Made by a program: the position numbers and the translations under genes
Notes under the pieces: model-generated
Told to the model about the DNA's origin: nothing
Seen by the model: the letters and a program-made list of their open reading frames with translations, nothing else
Database searches by the model: none
Shown: one piece after another, positions 1-11,386 of the stretch
Layout of the letters: each line of letters starts with the position of its first letter
Numbering within the stretch: the first letter of the stretch is position 1
Source: Imbricaverruca yamaguchii
Taxonomy: Eukaryota; Arthropoda; Thecostraca; Neoverrucidae
DNA: 64,000 nt
Direction: 5' to 3'
Assembly: GCA_034440575.1 (NCBI GenBank)
Contig: JAOTOL010001272.1
Coordinates: forward strand, 38,501 to 102,500

Positions 1-211
1 ACCTAGCTACTGTTCATTAGAGACATTCAAGATCACAATGAATCGCGCCTAACACATTTATTCACGTCAATACATTGCAAATTTCGAGATAGGAACGGCG
101 GATGTTCCTTACCCCAAAAGGCGACTAAATTCCCAGAGGTCCCCACACGGTGCATACGGCACGTGCTGAAATATCCGCCCACCTCAAAGGTACCACGTCG
201 CCGATACTCAC
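1..211 (-). other. intron following the PINCH LIM1 exon
   Basis: The minus-strand PINCH exon ends at a consensus donor (GTGAGTAT, positions 211 to 204). Everything below 211 is therefore read as intron. No further LIM exon is visible before the window edge. Confidence 0.7.
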
Positions 212-435
212 TGCACTGCTGGCAGCAGGGCGCGAACAACACCTGGAAGTCATGCTCGCAGTACTTGCGGCCCTCGAACTCATAGAACACGCCCTCGGGG
301 AACACCTGGAAGCACTGGGCGCAGACGAAGCATTCGGGGTGCCACAGCTCGCCGGCCGAGTTGACTATCTGCTCGCACGGGTCGAAGCCGACCTCGCAGC
401 GCGTGCAGGTGGCCTCTCCCAGCGGCATTGTAACT
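212..435 (-). CDS. LIMS1: PINCH/LIMS adaptor, exon encoding LIM domain 1 (partial gene)
   Basis: PINCH (LIMS1; steamer duck in flies) is a five-LIM adaptor that joins integrin-linked kinase and parvin at integrin adhesions. LIM1 is the ILK-binding domain. Translation from the ATG at 428-426 gives 72 residues plus one base. Zinc ligands in the CxxC...HxxC, CxxC...CxxD pattern are visible: CTRC at 8-11, H30 and C33, then CAQC and the CEHD segment. The stretch ending [14 protein letters not shown] is characteristic of PINCH LIM1. The exon is bounded by an acceptor (TTGCAG, AG at 437-436) and by the donor GTGAGTAT at 211. The remaining LIM domains must lie beyond the left edge. Either the Met at 428 is the start, or the exon is joined in frame to the predicted upstream exon at 2362-2690. 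Confidence 0.9.
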
Positions 436-747
436 CTGCAACACGGCGGGCACAGGTCCACCGCAACACCTAGTCACACCCCACCCGATCTCATCAGCTG
501 GACCACATGACACACAAAATGCACCATGGACATTGATGCTGGTACTGGCACTGCTACATCACAGACACTGACAACGGCATCACGGGTAGAAGGAGTGGAA
601 CTAGATCATCAACTGTATGGCCAATGGCGTCGATGTGTCCTAGAGCCCACATAACTATCTAACTAAATCTCAAGGATGCTGGCCCTGCAACTGCACCAAA
701 GGGAACCTGTTCTAGCATTTCGTCACTAGTACTGGCCTTAACACTGT

Positions 748-1015
748 GTCACGGGTACCGACATTGGAGCCGTACTGCGGTACTGACACTGGAAATGTGT
801 CACGGGTACCGATACTGGAGCCGTACCACGGGTACCGATACTGGAGCCGTACCGCGAGTACCGATACTGGAGCCGTACCGCGAGTACCGATACTGGAGCC
901 GTACCGCGGGTACCGATACTGGAGCCGTACCGCGAGTACCGATACTGGAGCCGTACCGCGAGTACCGATACTGGAGCCGTACCGCGGGTACCGATAATGG
1001 AGCCGTACCGCGGGC
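748..1015 (+). repeat. 26-bp tandem repeat (GTACCG-rich minisatellite)
   Basis: The unit GAGTACCGATACTGGAGCCG plus TACCGC repeats with an exact 26-bp spacing between 841 and 1000. The CTGG landmarks fall at 841, 867 and 893. Each unit contains two GTACCG-like half units, so a weak 13-bp sub-period is visible. Open frames on both strands across the array are by-products of the repeat. Confidence 0.95.
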
Positions 1016-1149
1016 ACCCACCCTGGAGCTATGCCACGAGTACTGATAATGGAGCTGTCACGGGTACCGACACTGATTTTTTACCACGAGTGTTGGCACG
1101 GGATTTGTGTCAGGGTGTCGGCACGGTACTTGTGCCACAGGTACCGGCA

Positions 1150-1345
1150 GTGAAGCTGTACCGTGGGCACCGACACGAGCCGCACCACGGGCACCGACAC
1201 GGCAGCCGTACCACAGGTACCGACACTAGAGCCGCACCACGGGTACCGACACGGCAGCCGTACCACAGGTACCGACACTAGAGCCGCACCACGGGTACCG
1301 ACACGGCAGCCGTACCACAGGTACCGACACTAGAACCGTACCACG
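1150..1345 (+). repeat. 52-bp dimeric higher-order version of the same minisatellite
   Basis: The phrase GGCAGCCGTACCACAGG recurs at 1201, 1253 and 1305, a spacing of exactly 52 bp. That is two 26-bp monomers of slightly different sequence, so the array shows homogenisation at the dimer level. Confidence 0.9.
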
Positions 1346-1494
1346 GGTACTGACACGAGCTGTGTCACGGGTACCGACACTAGAGCCGTACCACGGGTAC
1401 TGACACGAGCTGTGTCACGGGTACCAACACAGGAGCCGCACCGCCGGTACTGACACGAGCTGTGTCACGGGTGCCGACACTAGAGCCGTACCAC

Positions 1495-1886
1495 GGGTAC
1501 CAACACAGGAGCCGCACCCGCGGGACCGACACTAGAGCCGTACCACGGGTACCAACACAGGAGCCGCACCGCCGGTACTGACACGAGCTGTGTCACGGGT
1601 ACCGACACTAGAGCCGTACCACGGGTACCAACACAGGAGCCGCACCGCCGGTACTGACACGAGCTGTGTCACGGGTACCGACACTAGAGCCGTACCACGG
1701 GTACCAACACAGGAGCCGCACCGCCGGTACTGACACGAGCTGTGTCACGGGTACCGACACTAGAGCCGTACCACGGGTACCAACACAGGAGCCGCACCGC
1801 CGGTACTGACACGAGCTGTGTCACGGGTACCGACACTAGAGCCGTACCACGGGTACCAACACAGGAGCCGCACCGCCGGTACTGAC
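1495..1886 (+). repeat. 76-bp higher-order repeat, five uniform copies
   Basis: The phrase GCCGGTACTGACACGAGCTG starts at 1571, 1647, 1723 and 1799, and its first half recurs at 1875. The period is exactly 76 bp, about three shortened monomers. An earlier copy at 1443 lies 128 bp upstream because of an extra segment. The copies are nearly identical, so they are recently homogenised. Confidence 0.93.
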
Positions 1887-2361
1887 AAGAGAGCCGTGCC
1901 GTGGGCACCTGACCGCACCGCGGTCCGTGCGGCTGCCACGTCAGCCCCGAGCCTCGCCACGACCGGCGACGGCCGCAGCCGCCCCCCAACAACCCGCCAC
2001 GTCGTGCTGACGACGGCCGCAGCCTCGGCCGCCCACACTGTCCGGTCCGGGGTCGGGTCGTGTCGGCGCATCAGCCGCGACTGATCAAGTACAGCAGAAC
2101 AGTCCACCGATCCGGGCCCACCCGCGTCCGCACGGCACGCAGCACACGCGAGGTGCGCAGCGTCAGGGTCGGCGCTTCTGCGGAGCAGACGCGCCGACCA
2201 CGTGGCCGCAGGGTTGGGGACTGGGGACACACGGGCAGGGGAGCGTTACACGAGGTCAGCGGCGCTCACCACGGACGACACCGCTTCTAGTCGAGCCCCG
2301 ACACCGTGGTCCACTGTTGCAGCGCGCACGCCCACCAGCCGGCCCGGTCCGGTAACCTCAC

Positions 2362-2690
2362 GCGCTGGCGCCCCCCCTCCCGCCTTCTGACCGGTCTCCG
2401 GTGGCCGGGAGGACCGTGGCGTACTGTTTGCCGGTGGGGCGCGCCTGCTGCTGGCCGCGTCCGCCGCTGGTCAGCTCGCTCAGTCGGCCCGTCTGGGTGA
2501 CTTTCCGAGGCGGCTCCACCTGGCCGTTGTCGGCATCGGCGGCGATGGTGACCCCGCCGTGAGCGGTCAGGTCAGCGGCGCGTGGCCCCAAGTACGCGTA
2601 GTCGCCCGTCTCGTCGCTGCAGCCAGGCGGCGGCCGCGACCGGCGCCGGAACAGCTCACTCTCGTCCATCTTGAGACGCGGCACCGCCAT
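2362..2690 (-). CDS. predicted N-terminal coding exon of a long PINCH isoform
   Basis: An open frame begins at ATG 2690, with G at -3 and G at +4, giving a protein that starts MAVPRLKMDESELF. It runs 109 codons plus two bases to a donor-like GTGAGG at 2361. Joining this phase-2 end to the LIM exon (435) gives a GCA codon followed by GTT ACA ATG, which is the frame of the LIM1 domain. The encoded stretch is Arg/Gly/Ala-rich with some ordered-looking segments (GDYAYLGPRA) and matches no domain I recognise. The frame also stays open upstream to 2945, and a second Met lies at 2669. What is seen: splice-phase agreement and a good start context. What is inferred: that the exons are joined. GC-rich sequence stays open easily, so this could be non-coding leader. 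Confidence 0.5.
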
Positions 2691-3235
2691 GTCGCCACTC
2701 GCCACTGTCGTCACAATTGCCGCCGCCGCCGCACCGCCGCCGCCGCCGCCGGCCACAAACTGCGCCGCGCGGCCGCCGCGGGGCTCGCGGCTCACCAGCG
2801 ATAGTGCGGCGAGCTCGGCGGCGAGCCGCACCGCCGTGTTTGCTGATGCCGCGCGGGCGCAGGGGCGCGCCGACGAGCCGCCGCCAGAGGGAGCCCCCGG
2901 CGAGTGGCCGGCCGCCGGCTCCGGATGTCCGGCAGGAAGCGACACCGCCGGCGCCGACCCGCCACGCAGACGGCCACGCCGATGGCACCGGTGCGGCTAG
3001 CGGCGGCGGCTCCGTCGGTGGCGGTGCGGCGCCCCCGTCGGCGGGTTGGTATCGCCGCACGATAGCCGGCCTATCACAGCCGGTGTCTGTCGGCAGCGAC
3101 CACCGGCGGCGGCGGTCACACACCACAGCTCGAAGTACGTCCGACCAGCGGCAGCTGCGAGTGGTGGGGCCCTGCATCTACGAGCGGCCAGCCGGCCATG
3201 GAGTTGAGCTAGCTGGACGGAGGCTGACAGGTGGG
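2691..3235. promoter_or_regulatory. CpG island, likely promoter region of the minus-strand PINCH gene
   Basis: From about 1900 to 3235 the sequence turns GC-rich with many CpG and CGG/CCG runs (for example around 2715-2760), and it drops to AT-rich sequence beyond 3240. It lies immediately upstream of the predicted first coding exon. Open frames on both strands here are probably composition artefacts. No TATA box is evident. Confidence 0.45.
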
Positions 3236-4984
3236 TGATCAGATTGCTTACGGGATTGCTCGGTTCAACCGTGACCCCCACGGCTGGACAAACAGCTTGT
3301 TTATGAGACGCATCATTTTAATCGAGGCCCACAAGGTAGAACAGGTTTGATATTTACGCATGGTGTGTAGAAGACATCAAACAATATGCACCTGAGGTGC
3401 AAATGGAGTACTGCGTATGCTTTCCGTGTCACAATAAAAATTCGACATATATGAAATTCGAAGGAGCAAATATTTAACTCCAACACTTGCCAGCAGCATT
3501 TCACTAATTTTGAAGCTTCATTTTCACGGCGAATATTTTCAGTTGACCAGTGGAATAATCTTTCGAATCAAGAGCGAAAGCCGGTATTGTCCACGCCAGA
3601 ACAAACAAACAAACAAAAAAACTAGCATGCATGTGAAGCACGAAGTGCTATTTTAGGGTGGGAACAAAGCAGCTGACCCGGAACTCCTCTTTTTATATAT
3701 TTAGACGTTTTTCTACAAGAAAAACACCAGCATCATGTTACGTACGCTGGTATGCTTACCAATCGGTGGAAACTTCCCGCGGATATTTCCCGCTGATACT
3801 TCTCGCCGATGTGGACATATTTAGTCGTACAATGGAGCACTGCTGGAAGTGTTTTCATGACCACACATCACACACGACAGGCGGAGGAAGCATGTGTCAC
3901 AGTACTTAGTAACTCGGATAGTTCATTGATTGCCTAATGAAATATGTAGGCATACAGTAACCAATCATAATTACAATGTGCCATTCAGAATAAATGTCTT
4001 GCCACAATGCAGATAATACAGAGAGGAGCGAAGAGCTGGTGACATACGACTGCATAATTGCATCATGCTCAGAGGCTGGTGGGGTTCTCCAACTAGCCCT
4101 GATGATGTCCAGTCAGGTCTGCTGATGCTCGGTTTACATTGTCATTGGTCTTGCCAACTCCCACGTTTTCGGCAGAGGCAGGGCGACAGGCACGCACATC
4201 CAACTCTGAGAGCATTATGCACAAACATGTTTGCCTATTACAAGAATGGGACGATATTTTAATCACCATTAGTACTTCAGGTAGAGATCAATACACATGG
4301 AATGGCTGGTTAATCAATCCATCACCGAGGCGCAAGCTTTTATGATCAAGAGTCAGAAAGGCTATGCAGAGCTGTACTGGTATTAAAGGCCACATTGATT
4401 AGAATGATAAAAGATATTGTCGCCATTGATTAAGAGCAGCAACAAAGGCCATTCATGTGCGTGAAGGTCATATTATTCTAGGATTAATGGTTAAATGTGA
4501 GTGACCATTTATGGCATTTCCAACACATTACTTGCAATTAAACACAGAACTAGTGTTCATATTTGAGACTGGAAATAAATGGTGAACAAAACAATGTTTG
4601 AAAAAAATTCATATTTAAGCACCATATTTAATGCATCACATCACTGTGAACATCTGTTTGAAATACTTTCAGGCAAAAAGGATGTAGCTTGATGAACCAG
4701 CCCACATATGATTGTTAGAAGAACAGCATTAACACAGCACTGCATGGCAACGAACTTACCCTGGCATGTTGAACACCGGACAACCTGGAAATGTACAGAC
4801 AGCTTGATATTGAGTACCTACAAATGTGTCTGTCCTTAAAGGGGATTCACAAAGGAAATTGAGTAGGGTACATATATATACACATATATATTACCCATAA
4901 CAAAAGAAACATGAAGGTCAATGCATGAAGATAAAGTTCACCTTCAAATATATATGCTTGTATTACCACATGCAACAAATTGAT

Positions 4985-5030
4985 GATTATGATTATTGGG
5001 GTTTTAGGGTGTGTCAACCCATGTGGACTA
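4985..5030 (-). mobile_element. LINE 3'-end stub (I-group tail)
   Basis: The sequence GGGGTTTTAGGGTGTGTCAA followed by CCATGTGG is a diverged reverse-complement match to the 3' end of the I-group LINE at 19.5 kb (GATGCGCCCTAAAACCCC in sense). No body of the element is attached. Confidence 0.5.
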
Positions 5031-6404
5031 TATTGAAAATTGCTAACTTGTTATTGCAACATGCTTAGTCATGTAAATAGTGAATATACATGAAATTGCA
5101 TCTGCCACGTCAGTGTTCTTCCGAATTATCACTTCTCAAAATACATATGAAGTGTGGAACTAGATGTTGAAAACAAATCTGGTTTCAATGAACCATAATT
5201 TATATGAATGGTCATGTGGTGTGCACTCATAATAAGCATAGAGCATCACTGACAACATACATGTCACTAAAACCTTTGATTGGAGCTGTGAGAAATTGGC
5301 AAGTGACTGGGATGTAAATATAAAATTGCAGAATCAAATAGCTCAGGATTGTATCAGTTTCTTCTGGACACTCAATCTTAGTTATACATTTAACCAGCTT
5401 TGACATAATGAAGATAAGCAGATAATGAAATGTCAAAATGCTCAATGGGGCAATCGGTCCAGATTATAGAATGTTCATGCTATAGGCCCCAATCTGTATA
5501 AAGTCATAAACCAGCATGCATCTGGGTGCATCCTGCTACTGTCTACTATCAAAGAACAAGCAATCCATGCTTTTTCTATAGGCTAGTTGCATGTCAAATG
5601 TTTTTCTCATAATCAAGCAGATGTGCAAGCTAATTTCTGGTGTATCGAAGTATTGAAGTTGTTCATCACCCTTTCAAACTGGACACAATCATCATGAACT
5701 GAAAAACAATAATTAATAGATTGCTCCCCTTGTGAGATCACCTGTTGACCCCCTTATGAGGTCATCTTGACATGGCATCAGGCAACAATGCCAACTCATC
5801 CTGTGATGTTGTGATGATTGGTGCAAGGAAGCTCAACAGGAAAAAAATCAAAGAAGAATTGAAGTATTTCCAAAATGGTCTAAAAGTGCTTTTTAAGACA
5901 ATTGTGGTTTACCAGATTGTGGTGAATGGCTTGGCTCTCACTGTTCCTTCCCTTTCCTTCCTTTCTCTATCTACTGCCCCGGCCCTCCGATTGATCTCTC
6001 AATTTGTGATGTTGCTTCTGCATCTGTGAGTGCATCTGAACATCTTGACATGTAGCTCCAAAGAACAAGTGGACAAATGAGCAATTTTCTGTGATGCCAT
6101 TGTGACCTGGTCAACCAAGTTGCCTTGATTACACTGTTCCATGGTAGTCTGTCCAAACTTCCTCAGCTAGGTATCAGGACATAACTTATATTTTACTGTA
6201 GGACGTAAAATGTAGAATTGTAATCTTCCTGTAGAATTTGTAATTCCTGTAGAATTTGTGATTTCTGTGGAATTTGTGAAATGGAAGAGCTGCATGTAGG
6301 TTATATCTGACCTCTAAAAAGGCCAACATTCTAAATTTGACTATATCCATTAATATCTGGGAGCTACCACAAATTGAAATTGTATCTACACCCTTGCCTT
6401 AGTT

Positions 6405-6455
6405 AGTAATTGGGGATTTAGGGTGCATCAACTACTTTACGCTCTTGCCTTGTCT
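6405..6455 (-). mobile_element. LINE 3'-end stub (I-group tail)
   Basis: GGGGATTTAGGGTGCATCAA is another reverse-complement match to the conserved GATGCGCCCTAAA tail, with nothing of the element body beside it. Confidence 0.45.
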
Positions 6456-6694
6456 CTTACCATCGTGAATTTGGACACGGTGCTCAATGTCCATGTGCAT
6501 CACTGGGTCAGTCATGTCACAGCATACCAGAACAGATTACCCAGCTGCTTTGGCTGCCCATCATGCATCCAGTAATTTTTGGCATAGGAACCAGGAAGAT
6601 GAGCAGAGGGGCAGTGGGCCCTCAAACTTTGAATAAACATGACATCAATCTTATGGTCATCCCAATGCAATAGTGAAAAGGACAGCAGAGGACT

Positions 6695-6785
6695 TAACCA
6701 CTTGCATCTACACCAGGTGACTGCAATCCAGACCGACCTCACCCTGCATCCAGACTAACCAATCCTGCATTCAGGTACAAACTGC
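6695..6785 (+). repeat. dispersed repeat shared with 38,765-38,856
   Basis: The phrase CACTTGCATCTACACCAGGT and about 85 following bases recur almost unchanged near 38,765. In this copy the match is cut by the CAGGGGCGTCGCC element that starts at 6786. In the 38-kb copy it continues into different sequence. Confidence 0.75.
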
Positions 6786-8060
6786 CAGGGGCGTCGCCAC
6801 CGGGGGGCAGGGGGCAATTGCCCCTCCCCCTGCCGTGAGACTGGGGGGGGGGGGCGCCGCCCCCTGAAATTTGAGGAGGCCCCCAGGACGAAAAGGAGGC
6901 CCTCCAGGACGAAAAGTATACCCCAGGACGAACAGGAGGTCCCCAGGACGAAAAAAGGCCCCAGGACGAAAAGGAGGGCCCAAGACGAAAAAGAAATTCT
7001 ACAAATTAGGGGCCCATAATTTGAAAAAGAAGTCACCTAGGAGAGGGTAGGAGGCCCTAGAAATAAAGAGAGTGCCAAATATTGACACGGAGACCCCAGG
7101 ACGAAAAGGAGGTCTCATGATGAAAAGGAGCCCCCAGGACGAAAAGTAGACCCTCAGGACGAAAAGGAGGCCCTCCAGGACGAAAAGAATGCCGCCAGGA
7201 CGAACAGGAGGCCCCAGGACGAAAAAGAGGCCCCCAGGACTAAAAGGAGGCCCCCAGGATGGAAAGGAAACACATGACGAAAAGGAGGCACCCAGGATGA
7301 AAAGGAGGTCCCCGGGACGAAAAGGAGGCCCCCCAGGACGAAAAGGAGGAACCAATGACGAAAAAGAGATTCTACAAATTATAGGCCTACAGGAGGCACA
7401 TAATTTGAAAAAGAAGTCACCTAGGAGAGGGTAGGAGGCCCCAGAAATCAAGAGTGTGCAAACTATTCACACGGAGGCCCCCAGGACGAAAAGGAGGCCC
7501 CAGGACGGAAAGGAGGCCCCCAGGACGGAAAGGAGGCCCTCAGGACGAAAAGAAGGCGACCAGGACGAAGAGGAGGCTCGCAGGACGAAGAGGAGGCCCT
7601 CCAGGACGAAAAGGAGGCACTCCAGGACGAAAAGGAGGCCCTCCAAGACGAAAGGGAGGTCCTCCAGGACGAAAAGGTGGCCCTCCGGAACGAAAAGGAA
7701 GCCCTCCAGGACGAAAAGGAGGCCTTCCAGGACGAAAAGGAGGCACTCCAGGACGAAAAGGAGGCACTCCAGAACGAAAAGGAGGCCACCAGAACGAAAA
7801 GGAGGCCACTAATGAAAAGGAGGCCCTCCAGGACGAAAAGGAAGCCTCCAGGACGAAAGGGAGGCTCTCCAGGACGAAAAGTATACCCTAGGACGAACAG
7901 GAGGTCCCCAGGACGAAAAAAGGCCCCAGGACGAAAAGGAGGCCCAAAGACGAAAAAGAAATTCTACAAATTAGGGGCCTCCAGGAGGAAGCCCATAATC
8001 CGAAAAAGAAGTCACCTAGGGGAGGGTAGGAGGCCCAAGAAATCAAGGGAGTGCCAACAA
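6786..8060 (+). repeat. hAT-like terminus followed by a 21-bp degenerate minisatellite
   Basis: It begins CAGGGGCGTCGCCACCGG with an internal GGGGCAATTGCCCC palindrome, a terminus style shared with several MITEs here. Then follow many copies of a phrase like GGAGGCCCCCAGGACGAAAA. Between about 7590 and 7800 the period is a clean 21 bp (GGAGGCCCTCCAGGACGAAAA). A 'GAAAAAGAAATTCTACAAATTA...CACCTAGGAGAGGGTAGGAGGCC' passage recurs near 6990, 7360 and 7960, giving a larger unit of several hundred bases. The long Gly-Arg-Lys open frames exist only because 21 is a multiple of 3. I see no right terminus or target duplication. Confidence 0.7.
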
Positions 8061-8180
8061 TTGGCATGGTGGCCCCCAACATTGCAAAAGAGTCTCAATA
8101 TGGGAAGGGAGGCCCAATAAAATGGGAGGAGGCCCTAAGCCAGAAAAGAAAGCTAGTGGATATGAGATGAGGTTTCGGAG

Positions 8181-8700
8181 CAGGGACGTCGCTACCCGGG
8201 TGTGGGCAGTGGGGGCAATTGTCTCCACCCCTTGCCTTGGAACAGAGGGGTAGGGGGGCGCCCCCTGTAATTTGAGACCACTATGCAGAAATGCACAATA
8301 CAAAAAGGTGAGCAAGGAGCCCGACGGGATAGAAGATGATGCTGTCGATGTGGATCAAAGATTGATACCGAGGTCACCAAGGAAATATCATCAGGTTCCT
8401 ATAAGACATAAAACATAGATTGTGAGGAGGCCCCCAGGACGAAAAGGAGGCCCCCATGACGAAAAAGAGACCTCCAGGACGAAAAGGATGCCACCGAGGC
8501 GGGGAAGAAGCTACCCAGGGTTACACGAGAAGGCTTCCGATTGGTGGCAGGATATTCTTAATTTGGAAAACGAGGCCCCAAGATGGAAGAGAAGGACCCT
8601 ACAATAGAAAATAATGACAAGAGATATTTATCCGGACACAAGAGGGGGCCTCAAGATGAGTAAGAAGGTCCCCCTAGGAAGGAGTGAAGGCTACTGAGCA
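8181..8700 (+). repeat. second, shorter copy of the CAGGGRCGTCGCYACC / GGACGAAAA element
   Basis: CAGGGACGTCGCTACCCGGG at 8181 aligns with the terminus at 6786 and has the same GGGGCAATTG segment. It is followed at 8425-8500 by more GGACGAAAAGGAGGC phrases. The bases just before it (GTGGATATGAGATGAGGTTT at 8156) recur at about 12,506. Confidence 0.6.
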
Positions 8701-11099
8701 GCGTTGTAAAAGTGGCCCTTTTTTGGAACTTTTGCAATCCAAAGAATTATACACTCCAGAAAAAAATGCACTCCTTGCATTGCTGGATGAATACATGCTT
8801 AACTAGCAAGACAGCTAGATGTCATTATACAATAGTGATAACTTGGGTGGAGAGGAAGATCCAGTCATACTGGGTCCCCTACCACATAAAGTTTCCATTA
8901 TAATTGAGGATAATACACATGTGTTATTTCAGGTCATCTGTAGGCACATTCCAAGAGGAGGCAGGAGTGGAACTGAAAATGAGATGCCAGCCAGATTGGA
9001 AGAATATCAGTTGGCTAGCATGCACAAGTACAACAGATGTCAGCGGATGGCAAAATATGGATCAATGCAGTATGAATATGACCTTAATGCCACTGAACAT
9101 TCCATATTTCATAACATTCCATCTTCCATATCGTTCCATAACATTCAATTTGTGCATGTGTGATTTCTGGTGAAGTGCAGGTGAATTAATAAACACCCAC
9201 CAATGCATTTATGTGTATGTTCTCCATTTGTGGACAAACCTCAGAACAGAGTCCAGATTTGCCCAGAAGAATGTATGGATGAACACCAAGAGCTAGAGTG
9301 GCATCCACACAAGTGGTAAGCCACAAAGTGTAGCACTTCCTACAAATAACCAAAATACTGGTGGATATGAGCCATGTTTTGCCACAGAATAGGAATTGTC
9401 ACGGGCACTATTACTTTTCCACACATGTTTTACACACATTTACCTCCATGAAGCATACAAAGGTATTAGGTTTGGCTAAGTTATGCTAGATTATTTTTTT
9501 TTGTACGTTATCCATTTATCAAATTCCTTTAGGAATCATTCAGGATTATCAAAAAGTTTGTGAATAAAAAAACACTCAGGCTAGCATAGGCTGTTTGGTT
9601 AGAATAGACCATTTACTTTTAATTTTTTAAAGGAAAAAATTGCTTAGAAAATTTATATTAAAAAAGGCTTCTTGCATCCAGTTAGGCTGCAGTTTTTTTC
9701 TTCATTTTTAACATTACATTTCATGGTATATTTCCCAACCAAACACAAGCCCCTTTTTTGGTGTCATTTTGTGTTTTTTTTGTGCTCCAACTGCACTTGC
9801 CAAAAAAATGTGTGGTCACATCAAGTAAGTACCTACATTATGAAGACATTCATAATCATTGCATGAAAAATAAATTTCAAGAAATAAAATCGCCTTAAAC
9901 TGAAAATTTGCCCATTCAGAAAGTCAGAGACCAGAAATGTTAGAAGTATAATGGTATTCAATGGAGAATGGGGACAGGATGCACCTAACAATTCCCTGAA
10001 CATTTCATGAATGCACAAATAATGCTTGAATGCATGCATATCTATAATATCTGCAGTCAATGTGCACTGAAGAGGCCCAGCCCCTATTTTGAAAGAAAAA
10101 CATTCACGCTTCAAAATGTGGTAAGTGAAAACAGGATTTTCCAGACAAAAGCAAAGCAATCAGTTTTGTTCATTACTACGCTTGTCGGCAAAACATCGCA
10201 GCAATTAATATTATCATGTCCTGCTCGTTGTATTATCTGAAGATATCCCGTCACACAACACAAGCTTACAGCTTTGGTTTATCCAAATCAATAACTCGAA
10301 TTACCGCGAAGATATTTGATATAGGTAAGTAGGTAGGTACCTACAGTCAGATAATACAAACTCTCATACCTCGAACCAAACACGCAGTCAATTCCATCCG
10401 GATAGCAGCGAAGAGCTTTAGAGAAAATCCTTCGTTGAATACAAAAATCAATATGCTGCGCTAACCAAATATAGGAATTCACCTTTACCAGCCCGACCGC
10501 GTAGGAAGGTCCGTTCTTGGATTCAATGGATTCACCGCTCTTCATTTCCCACTCCGGCCGGAGCTATTTAAACCATTGCCACGAAAAGCCATGGATAATG
10601 CATTTCTTTTTGCTTCCTTGGAGAATGATATGTTTTGCATGAATTGGGATGGATAAAATCGTTCATATTTATATTATTAAGCAGTCAGGAGCGATATACA
10701 TAAAAGATATGGGAAGGATTTTCCTCATGAAAATTGCCTGAATGGTACCAAAACGTTCCTAAAACCTGCTAACACTTTGCTCTAAAATGAAGAACCATAG
10801 AACCAGAAATTTCACCTTCTTTCGATTTCATGACTTATATTGTTTCCGAATTTCATCAACAAGCGGGAATAGTTGTATTCATGCCACTCCGACCGCGAGG
10901 TTCCACCACTCCGGACAAATTCAGATTTACGTGTGTTGACCTAATCCTCTACACTCTTATAAGCCTCATTCTGATCCAATTATTAATTTCTTCCCATAAT
11001 CCTAATTAATATTAATTGAGAAAAAAGTTCCCTGTACTTCTCTTGGCAGTTTTCTCTAACTTATTTTCATTTTTTGGTATTTCATAGCAATCATGATGC
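8701..11099. other. AT-rich stretch, no supported gene except one candidate exon
   Basis: Nothing beyond short composition-driven open frames was recognised, apart from the candidate exon at 10,370-10,545 listed separately. A GTAGGTAGGTAC microsatellite lies near 10,325. Confidence 0.55.
10370..10545 (-). CDS. candidate first coding exon of an unrecognised gene
   Basis: A minus-strand frame opens at ATG 10,545 (starting MKSGESIESKNGPSYAV) and runs 58 codons plus two bases to a strong donor (AG then GTATGAG at 10,369). An alternative donor, AAG followed by GTGAAT, lies inside the frame after the 21st codon. The start sits downstream of a CCGGCCGGAG-containing segment and an AT-rich TTTAAATAG. 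I recognise no domain. The case rests only on the start context and donors, and no partner exon is identified. Confidence 0.25.
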
Positions 11100-11386
11100 G
11101 AAATGAGACGCTAATTTCCGCTCGTCCGTGACGATAGTCTGTTTTACAGCGGCAATTTGCCCGCCCGTCTAGTCGCTTTTCATCCTTCCAAGTCATTCCT
11201 TGCTTCCACTAAACATTCCAGACATGAACTAAAAAGTGCATCGAAATACATTTAATATTAATAAGAATTAACTTCAATATTTTTTTCAACTCTCTCATTT
11301 GAAAAAAAGAAAATTTCATTGTCGAGAGAATAAAAGATTTCAGACGGATTGTTTTAGTATAACCTTCCTTAAACCATTATATATTC

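Larger units (their letters stand above)
436..2361 (-). other. predicted PINCH intron filled largely by minisatellite
   Basis: This segment lies between the acceptor before the LIM exon and a consensus-like donor (GTGAGG, 2361 to 2356). About 1.15 kb of it is a GTACCG-rich minisatellite, described separately. Bases 436-745 hold no recognisable feature. Confidence 0.5.
3236..6694. other. AT-rich stretch without a recognisable gene
   Basis: No supported coding region. The short open frames (for example 5772-6029) show no domain or splice context. It contains a TA/TATACA microsatellite near 4868-4890, a LINE 3'-tail stub at about 4985-5030 and another at about 6405-6455. Confidence 0.6.

Noticed and set aside
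712..1281. Tyr/Arg repeat proteins on both strands
   Set aside because: Translation of the GTACCG minisatellite in several frames; no start or splice support.
2358..2945. Taking the whole 195-residue minus frame from 2945 as coding
   Set aside because: The part before Met 2690 is Gly/Ala/Arg low complexity without a better start; only the part from 2690 was kept.
5772..6029. 85-residue frame with a hydrophobic C-terminus
   Set aside because: No start context, domain, or splice evidence; ordinary chance ORF.
7454..7891. Long Gly/Arg/Lys-rich open frames (up to 145 residues) on both strands
   Set aside because: They run through a 21-bp tandem repeat; a period divisible by three keeps frames open without coding.
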